A DNA stretch of 23,071 nucleotides from a virus. Below the pieces are notes generated by a model. It had not been told where the DNA came from, ran no database searches, and was given only the letters and a program-made list of their open reading frames with translations. Below are positions 19,988-23,071 of the stretch, one piece after another. Position 1 is the first letter of the stretch, and every line of letters starts with the position of its first letter. The stretch covers positions 1 to 23,071 of the IMG/VR virus record IMGVR_UViG_3300044825_002541; one strand, written 5' to 3'. The position numbers and the translations under genes were made by a program.

Positions 19988-20208
19988 TTCCAGTAAGGCC
20001 TTTCAATAGGCTTGTCATCAAGAGGTGCAGGTGAGGTCATGATTTCGTCCATTGCTCGTTGGCAATCCTCATCACCACATTCTGCCATACATCGGAGGCA
20101 GTCCCCGCCGCAGTCCTCAGTAGTCCGATCATTAGGATCGTTCAAGGCCCGCTTGCAGATACCGCAATAATGGATGAATGGCTTTGAGCATTGTGGATAT
20201 GTTTTCAT
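19984..20208 (-). CDS. Cysteine-rich putative zinc-binding protein (74 residues)
   Basis: ATG 20208-20206 overlaps the ATPase stop codon (ATGA). The protein MKTYPQCSKPFIHYCGICKR contains a first CxxC (CGIC) with a preceding Cys and His. A second group follows (DCGGDCLRCMAECGDEDC), so there are nine or more cysteines in about 50 residues. Two zinc ions or an iron-sulphur site could be bound. The C-terminus is Pro-rich and polar. No family is recognised. It sits between an ATPase and a zinc-ribbon microprotein, with both junctions coupled by ATGA, suggesting coordinated stoichiometry. Confidence 0.7.
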   Translation of the reverse strand: MKTYPQCSKPFIHYCGICKRALNDPNDRTTEDCGGDCLRCMAECGDEDCQRAMDEIMTSPAPLDDKPIERPYWK

Positions 20209-21293
20209 GGTTCCCAATCCTTAGCCGTCTTTATCAAGTCTTTGAAAGCCTCAATCGCCTTGCTCCGCATTTCACTGCGGTTAGCTTTGAGCCATCGTTC
20301 CAATTGCACATACGGCAATGCCGCAGGCTCTTTAACCGGCTGGGAAGTCCTGTAACTGTGGGAACTAGATACAAGGGTCGCATATGGACCACCCATAGTA
20401 ACGATCTGAGTCTCGATGAGGCCTGATTTAACCTTTTCTTCAAGATCAGCACGATTCTTGGCAATGATCTTGCCAGGATGCTTCTTCGTAAAGATGCGAT
20501 ACAGTGTCTCTTTGAGAATTTCAGGAGCCCCGTATTCAGCGTATTCCATGTCAGGCACTTCGGCCTCGATGAGCGATGCGATTTCTTCCCAGCGCTCAGT
20601 TTGGAACCAAAGCTCCTTGGTCCACCATCCGAGATTGAAGCCGTCAACAGTCTTACGATCCCGTTCCAAGGCCACAGTACCTGGATTCAGGTTGTAACCA
20701 TACTTCATCTTGGTGTCACAGATGTATAGACCACCGATGTACAGCTTACCAGGCTTCTCCAGCAATATCGTACCGCTGACAGCCTGTGCAATTTGGCCGA
20801 TGTGCTTTTGCATCATGAGGCAAGACTCAATGATGGCATCGATTTCGGATGGCGATAGCTTTTCAATGACAAAACGAAGGCCTTCATTACGACGAGGCGA
20901 AATCGTATCCTCGATGCATAATACATCCGCATCATAGGTTTTGCTGAACTTGAACATGGGTCGCCATACACGATCACCATTGTAAATGGTCACAGCCCGG
21001 TTTTCACGGGCCAACACCAGCAATGCAATCTTGTAGCCCTCACCGAATGATCCAATCGCATCCGTACGTTCGGCTTTGGACGTAGAACCAAGCAGCAAGG
21101 TCGTAGGAGAAAGCGTTGCATAGCGGCTGATGATATGCAGATCGCCCTGCTCGGTGAATTCATACTCGAACGGAGATTCCGAGTCAATGGCGTTTTGAAT
21201 GAGCTCACGTACTGCTTCGACCAAGCCCCAGTGACGGACGTAGGTTGGTGAGATTGGAAGCTCGTAAGTCTTCTTAGTAAACATGTCCATCAT
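20205..21293 (-). CDS. GHKL (Hsp90/rIIA-like) ATPase
   Basis: The start is ATG 21293-21291 (MMDMFTKKTYELPISPTY) with GGGAGG six bases upstream. The 362-residue protein has a Bergerat ATP-binding fold. The N box is ELIQNAIDS (E30, N34, D37) and the lid/G2 box is GSFGEGYK (81-88). The intervening G1 region reads ISRYATLSPTTLLLGSTSK, so the usual DxGxG is degenerate. Phage relatives include T4 rIIA-like proteins and Hsp90-like ATPases; the rest of the protein (GWWTKELWFQTERWEEIASL, YRIFTKKHPGKIIAKNR) would be a substrate or partner domain. T4 rIIA counteracts host exclusion; a similar host-defence role is plausible but inferred. It is coupled at both ends by ATGA. Confidence 0.82.
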   Translation of the reverse strand: MMDMFTKKTYELPISPTYVRHWGLVEAVRELIQNAIDSESPFEYEFTEQGDLHIISRYATLSPTTLLLGSTSKAERTDAIGSFGEGYKIALLVLARENRAVTIYNGDRVWRPMFKFSKTYDADVLCIEDTISPRRNEGLRFVIEKLSPSEIDAIIESCLMMQKHIGQIAQAVSGTILLEKPGKLYIGGLYICDTKMKYGYNLNPGTVALERDRKTVDGFNLGWWTKELWFQTERWEEIASLIEAEVPDMEYAEYGAPEILKETLYRIFTKKHPGKIIAKNRADLEEKVKSGLIETQIVTMGGPYATLVSSSHSYRTSQPVKEPAALPYVQLERWLKANRSEMRSKAIEAFKDLIKTAKDWEP

Positions 21294-21412
21294 AGTTCGC
21301 CTCCCATACAGAACATTCTCCAGAAATCGCGATGATTCATATACGGAAGATGCTGCATAGCAGCTTCCCATTCGGCATCGTCAAACCACTCATTGGCCTC
21401 ATGTGTGCTCAT
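21290..21412 (-). CDS. 40-residue acidic microprotein leading the ATPase operon
   Basis: ATG 21412-21410 has AGAGG four bases upstream. The frame encodes MSTHEANEWFDDAEWEAAMQ and ends RMFCMGGEL, with TGA overlapping the ATPase start (ATGA). It is acidic at the N-terminus and Trp-rich and Met-rich throughout. The position directly between promoter P8 and the ATPase, plus the overlap, suggests it is translated and couples ATPase translation. No known family. Confidence 0.68.
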   Translation of the reverse strand: MSTHEANEWFDDAEWEAAMQHLPYMNHRDFWRMFCMGGEL

Positions 21413-21430
21413 ATAACCTCTAGAAGTAAC

Positions 21431-21486
21431 AACGGCGTATAGATACATTATACGCCGTTGCTGCTATCCATGTAAACCAGAATTAC
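21431..21486 (-). promoter_or_regulatory. Promoter P8 with -10 inside a perfect 11-bp dyad
   Basis: TTTACA (21476-21471), an 18-bp spacer and perfect TATAAT (21452-21447). The upstream box is not conserved here. The dyad AACGGCGTATA-N7-TATACGCCGTT (21431-21441, 21449-21459) covers the -10 and the probable transcription start, so a repressor bound there would block initiation, or the first transcribed bases could take part in a structure. Confidence 0.68.
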
Positions 21487-21490
21487 TCGG

Positions 21491-21610
21491 CTAACCTTGA
21501 TCACTCCGCACGCGGCGCGATTTCCAAGCCGCTACCGCAAACAGTGGCCAAAGCACGAAGCCGAACAGGGCACAGACTGCTGAGCCGTACAGGTTGTCGA
21601 TGTCTGACAT
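21491..21610 (-). CDS. Small single-span membrane protein (39 residues)
   Basis: ATG 21610-21608 opens a frame MSDIDNLYGSAVCALFGFVL that continues WPLFAVAAWKSRRVRSDQG. It has an acidic N-terminus, one hydrophobic helix (about 10-29) and a basic tail, so positive-inside topology puts the C-terminus in the cytoplasm. No good ribosome site is visible, and it overlaps another possible reading frame. It ends 5 bp before the expected P8 box region. The amphipathic layout is unlikely to be accidental, but translation is unproven. Confidence 0.42.
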   Translation of the reverse strand: MSDIDNLYGSAVCALFGFVLWPLFAVAAWKSRRVRSDQG

Positions 21611-21820
21611 CCGGCTTGGTACTTGAAGGAGGCAAGCCGTCCTTGGCGGTGAGTTCCGCCCCTACTGCAGGAGATAGAGCCGCATCGAACTTCCGCCACG
21701 CCTCAATGGTAAATACAACAGTAATAGCTTCAGAGCCGTTCGGTTTACCAGTCAGATAAGCCCCACAAGACTCAGCAAGAGCCAAAATTCAAGTCTTGGT
21801 TTATCAGTCGGATTGCTCAT
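21501..21820 (-). pseudogene. Possible membrane-protein gene with broken frame
   Basis: After the tRNA, ATG 21820-21818 with AGAGG five bases upstream begins MSNPTDKPRLEFWLLLSLVG, with a hydrophobic start, but meets TGA at 21754-21752 after 22 codons. The -1 frame overlapping this stop continues AYLTGKPNGSEAITVVFTIE and reads on sensibly through RKFDAALSPAVGAEL to about 21610, with a formal stop at 21501. Joining at the GTGGGG run would give a signal-anchor protein. It may be a recoding event, a decayed gene or a homopolymer error. Confidence 0.35.
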
Positions 21821-21834
21821 CATTACCTCTAGGG

Positions 21835-21906
21835 TTGCGCCAGTAGGACTCGAACCTACGACCTGGGACCGATGACATCCCCGCTCTACCGCTGAGCTAT
21901 GGCGCG
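21835..21906 (-). tRNA. tRNA, anticodon read as CAT, initiator-like C1xA72 end
   Basis: A full cloverleaf folds from 21906 to 21835. The acceptor 5' strand is CGCGCCA (21906-21900) pairing with TGGCGCA except for a C1-A72 mismatch. The D arm is GCTC-AGCGGTA-GAGC, and the anticodon stem is GGGAT/GTCCC (one U-G pair). The T arm is GTAGG-TTCGAGT-CCTAC with a canonical TTCGA loop, and G15-C48 Levitt pairing is possible. The 7-base anticodon loop reads GTCATCG, giving CAT after U33, but G32 and C37 are unusual. The 3' end reads CGCAACC, like initiator tRNA but without the final A. Initiator-type GGG/CCC at 29-31:39-41 is absent. The amino acid identity (Met or Ile) is uncertain. Confidence 0.8.
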
Positions 21907-21910
21907 CCAA

Positions 21911-22097
21911 TCACAGGTATTCAGTAGGTGAATCATATAATTCTTTCTTAATGGTCGTACCATTAAGAAAGAACCGTGCAACTGGTTCTGTTGCACGGCG
22001 GTTGACCACTCCCAATTTAGCTAGCCATAGGAACTTGGCAGGCGAGCGGGCCTGTTGTTTAAGTATAGACGGCAAACGGCCGCCGCGTGGTAGCCAT
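21911..22097 (-). pseudogene. Small gene with +1 frame break, ending 4 bp before the tRNA
   Basis: A strong AAGGAGG lies 10 bases before ATG 22097-22095, which encodes MATTRRPFAVYT and then TAA (22061-22059). The +1 frame at that point reads KQQARSPAKFLWLAKLGVVN and continues RRATEPVARFFLNGTTIKKE to a stop at 21913-21911. The two parts together give a natural-looking basic 61-residue protein. The junction ACT TAA A resembles a +1 shift context (tRNA slip from ACU to CUU), but an extra base in the sequence would look the same. The region also forms two perfect RNA dyads (15 bp at about 21940-21972, and CCGTGCAAC/GTTGCACGG). Confidence 0.4.
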
Positions 22098-22194
22098 GAA
22101 GCTGATACCTCCTTGGTACCGGAACGGCTGCTACCACATAATCATCAATTGCGGCCTCCAAGCGGGAGCTGATTAGGAGCATGTCGCGAAACAT
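22021..22194 (-). CDS. Possible 57-residue hypothetical protein
   Basis: ATG 22194-22192 lies 6 nt after the stop of the preceding gene, with a weak TAAG ribosome site. The frame encodes MFRDMLLISSRLEAAIDDYV and ends RPARLPSSYG. It overlaps the start of the gene at 22097, whose Shine-Dalgarno lies inside it. It contains a hydrophobic middle (VVAAVPVPRRYQLHGYHAAA). It could be a short coupling frame or a real protein; evidence is limited to position and reasonable composition. Confidence 0.4.
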   Translation of the reverse strand: MFRDMLLISSRLEAAIDDYVVAAVPVPRRYQLHGYHAAAVCRLYLNNRPARLPSSYG

Positions 22195-22200
22195 GATTGC

Positions 22201-22461
22201 TTAACGCCCAGCGCGAAGCGGCTTGCCCGCAATCTTGACCTTGCGACGTGCGTTGAGCTCAGCCTTACGCTCAAGGGCCATACGTTCGGCGGATGCCCGC
22301 ATACGGGCTGCCAAGGCCGTATTGCTGTTGATCAGCCGAAAACCAGCATTGGGGGCCACATTCTTGGCCTGACGACGAATTTCGCGCGTCTCACGACGGG
22401 CGAGGAACGCCGTAAAGGCCTCAGTGAACTTCTTGAATTCACGCTTGCTAGCAAATTCCAT
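22201..22461 (-). CDS. Very basic helical protein (86 residues)
   Basis: ATG 22461-22459 has GGAG six bases upstream; two upstream in-frame starts (22476 TTG, 22473 ATG) lie within the ribosome-site region and are rejected. The protein MEFASKREFKKFTEAFTAFL is rich in Arg, Lys and Ala, with FLARRETREIRRQAKNVAPN and RMRASAERMALERKAELNAR. It ends KIAGKPLRAGR. It is almost all helix and strongly positively charged, so nucleic acid or nucleoid binding is likely. It is the first gene of the unit driven by P6, which also contains the tRNA. Confidence 0.72.
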   Translation of the reverse strand: MEFASKREFKKFTEAFTAFLARRETREIRRQAKNVAPNAGFRLINSNTALAARMRASAERMALERKAELNARRKVKIAGKPLRAGR

Positions 22462-22509
22462 GTAGTGCTCCATCAAATTGTACAGTTGAACTATTCAACC
22501 GTTAATACA

Positions 22510-22549
22510 ATTGTACATCCTTCTGGCTGCCTATGTACACACATTTTAA
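22510..22549 (-). promoter_or_regulatory. Promoter P6 for the basic-protein/tRNA unit
   Basis: TGTACA (22539-22534), an 18-bp spacer and TACAAT (22515-22510). The upstream box at the conserved spacing is TTAAAA (22549-22544), four of six matching ATCAAA. The leader is about 40 nt. A second TGTACAAT-like word occurs at about 22476-22483 within the leader. Confidence 0.68.
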
Positions 22550-22553
22550 TCGG

Positions 22554-22778
22554 CTATTTGAGCTCGAACAGATAATCCTGCATTCGAAGATCCTCAAGCT
22601 GCCAAATAAAGTGGATGTGGGTTACGCCGGCCATTTTGAGTTTCGTAGTCTCATTGCCGCTGATTAGAACGCCGCCAGAGAGGTATACTCTATAAGGCTT
22701 GCCATCGTGCCAGTCTGCAAGGATCTCATCCCGAGATTGCGGAGTACGACGATGAGGTGTTACGTACCATTTAAGCAT
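22554..22778 (-). CDS. Hypothetical protein, probably leaderless mRNA (74 residues)
   Basis: ATG 22778-22776 is only 6 bp from the end of the P4 TATAAT, so transcription would start at or next to the A of the start codon. No ribosome site could be transcribed and no other ATG occurs before about residue 48. The protein MLKWYVTPHRRTPQSRDEIL has a basic beta N-terminus, then YRVYLSGGVLISGNETTKLK and HIHFIWQLEDLRMQDYLFEL. It has small alpha/beta character, with no recognised family. It is the only gene of its unit before P6. Confidence 0.66.
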   Translation of the reverse strand: MLKWYVTPHRRTPQSRDEILADWHDGKPYRVYLSGGVLISGNETTKLKMAGVTHIHFIWQLEDLRMQDYLFELK

Positions 22779-22784
22779 GACGGT

Positions 22785-22824
22785 ATTATACCTTCGAGTA
22801 ATGCCCAGTGTACACTCTTTTGAT
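22785..22824 (-). promoter_or_regulatory. Promoter P4 for the leaderless gene
   Basis: ATCAAA (22824-22819), 4 bp, TGTACA (22814-22809), 18-bp spacer, perfect TATAAT (22790-22785). The upstream box begins 7 bp after the stop codon of the preceding gene. Confidence 0.8.
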
Positions 22825-22830
22825 TGGGCC

Positions 22831-23034
22831 CTATGCAGGGTTCAGGTCATCGAACCAACCAAGATCATCAGCTTCATTCAGCCTTACCGGCTCGCAACAT
22901 GCACTGCATGGAGGTGAGATATGACAACTACAGCCGCCACGGTAATCTACCAACTGTGTGCGTTGCTCATCGGACATATCTTCCGCAATGCGGTCCATAA
23001 AATCCAATTCGGCTTTGGTATACGATCGACCCAT
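22831..23034 (-). CDS. Cysteine-rich hypothetical protein (67 residues)
   Basis: ATG 23034-23032 has GAGG five bases upstream. The protein MGRSYTKAELDFMDRIAEDM starts with an acidic helix. It has a central cysteine cluster (YRGGCSCHISPPCSACCEPV) with five Cys and one His that could hold a metal ion, and ends acidic (EADDLGWFDDLNPA). No family is recognised. Its own promoter would lie beyond the window edge; the 12-mer TCCGGTAGCCGG occurs 22 bp upstream, as in front of the 19709 gene. Confidence 0.68.
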   Translation of the reverse strand: MGRSYTKAELDFMDRIAEDMSDEQRTQLVDYRGGCSCHISPPCSACCEPVRLNEADDLGWFDDLNPA

Positions 23035-23071
23035 AAGTGCCTCGTGTGATGAAACGTCCGGTAGCCGGCTA

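Noticed and set aside
21544-21759. Plus-strand open frame of 71 codons
   Set aside because: No Shine-Dalgarno, opposite to the local transcription direction, and overlapping better-supported minus-strand frames.
21951-22172. Plus-strand open frame of 73 codons beside the tRNA
   Set aside because: Its start lies in a perfect dyad, there is no ribosome site, and all neighbours are on the minus strand.

Overview
The window is part of a tailed double-stranded DNA phage genome (Caudoviricetes), most likely a siphovirus infecting a Gram-negative host. The evidence is a contiguous head-to-tail morphogenesis block ending in a long tape measure gene, a -1 frameshifted tail assembly chaperone, and a small lipoprotein with a canonical lipobox. 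I cannot name the host or phage genus from sequence alone. No integrase, lysin or DNA polymerase is visible.

Nearly everything is on the minus strand, so transcription runs from right to left. From 14763 down to 1 lies the late block: terminase small subunit-like gene, a structural/fibre group (14401-10150) and terminase large subunit. Then come portal, scaffold-like protein, major capsid protein, four head-tail connector/neck proteins, tail tube, the chaperone pair G and G-T, and the N-terminal 680 codons of the tape measure. The tail spike and the 3' part of the fibre gene beside it (10150 to about 12450) are clearly richer in G+C than their neighbours, which suggests a recently acquired receptor-binding cassette.

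Between 14764 and 17360 is a regulatory hub. It holds a short plus-strand operon (15200-15817) led by a helix-turn-helix-like protein, and a convergent minus-strand gene (16015-16473) encoding a paralogue of it. Beyond these is about 890 bp of non-coding DNA with seven GTGGGTAAAC-type sites, a 67-bp inverted repeat around an AT-rich core, a 3 x 10-bp tandem repeat and arrays of a CATCGYR heptamer. It resembles a replication origin or a multi-operator control region.

From 17360 to 23034 is a set of short, tightly packed minus-strand genes, often overlapping as ATGA. Most are of unknown function. They include an Hsp90/rIIA-like GHKL ATPase, several cysteine-rich putative zinc-binding microproteins, a duplicated gene pair and one tRNA gene with an unusual end.

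The unifying observation is a promoter family. Eight minus-strand sites have TGTACA (once TTTACA), a 16-18 bp spacer and a TATAAT-like -10. In five of them an exact ATCAAA box lies 4 bp upstream of the -35. They stand in front of nearly every transcription unit, including the terminase operon and the capsid gene. Three small genes appear to have a broken or shifted frame besides the classical G/G-T site. These are either recoding events or sequence errors.
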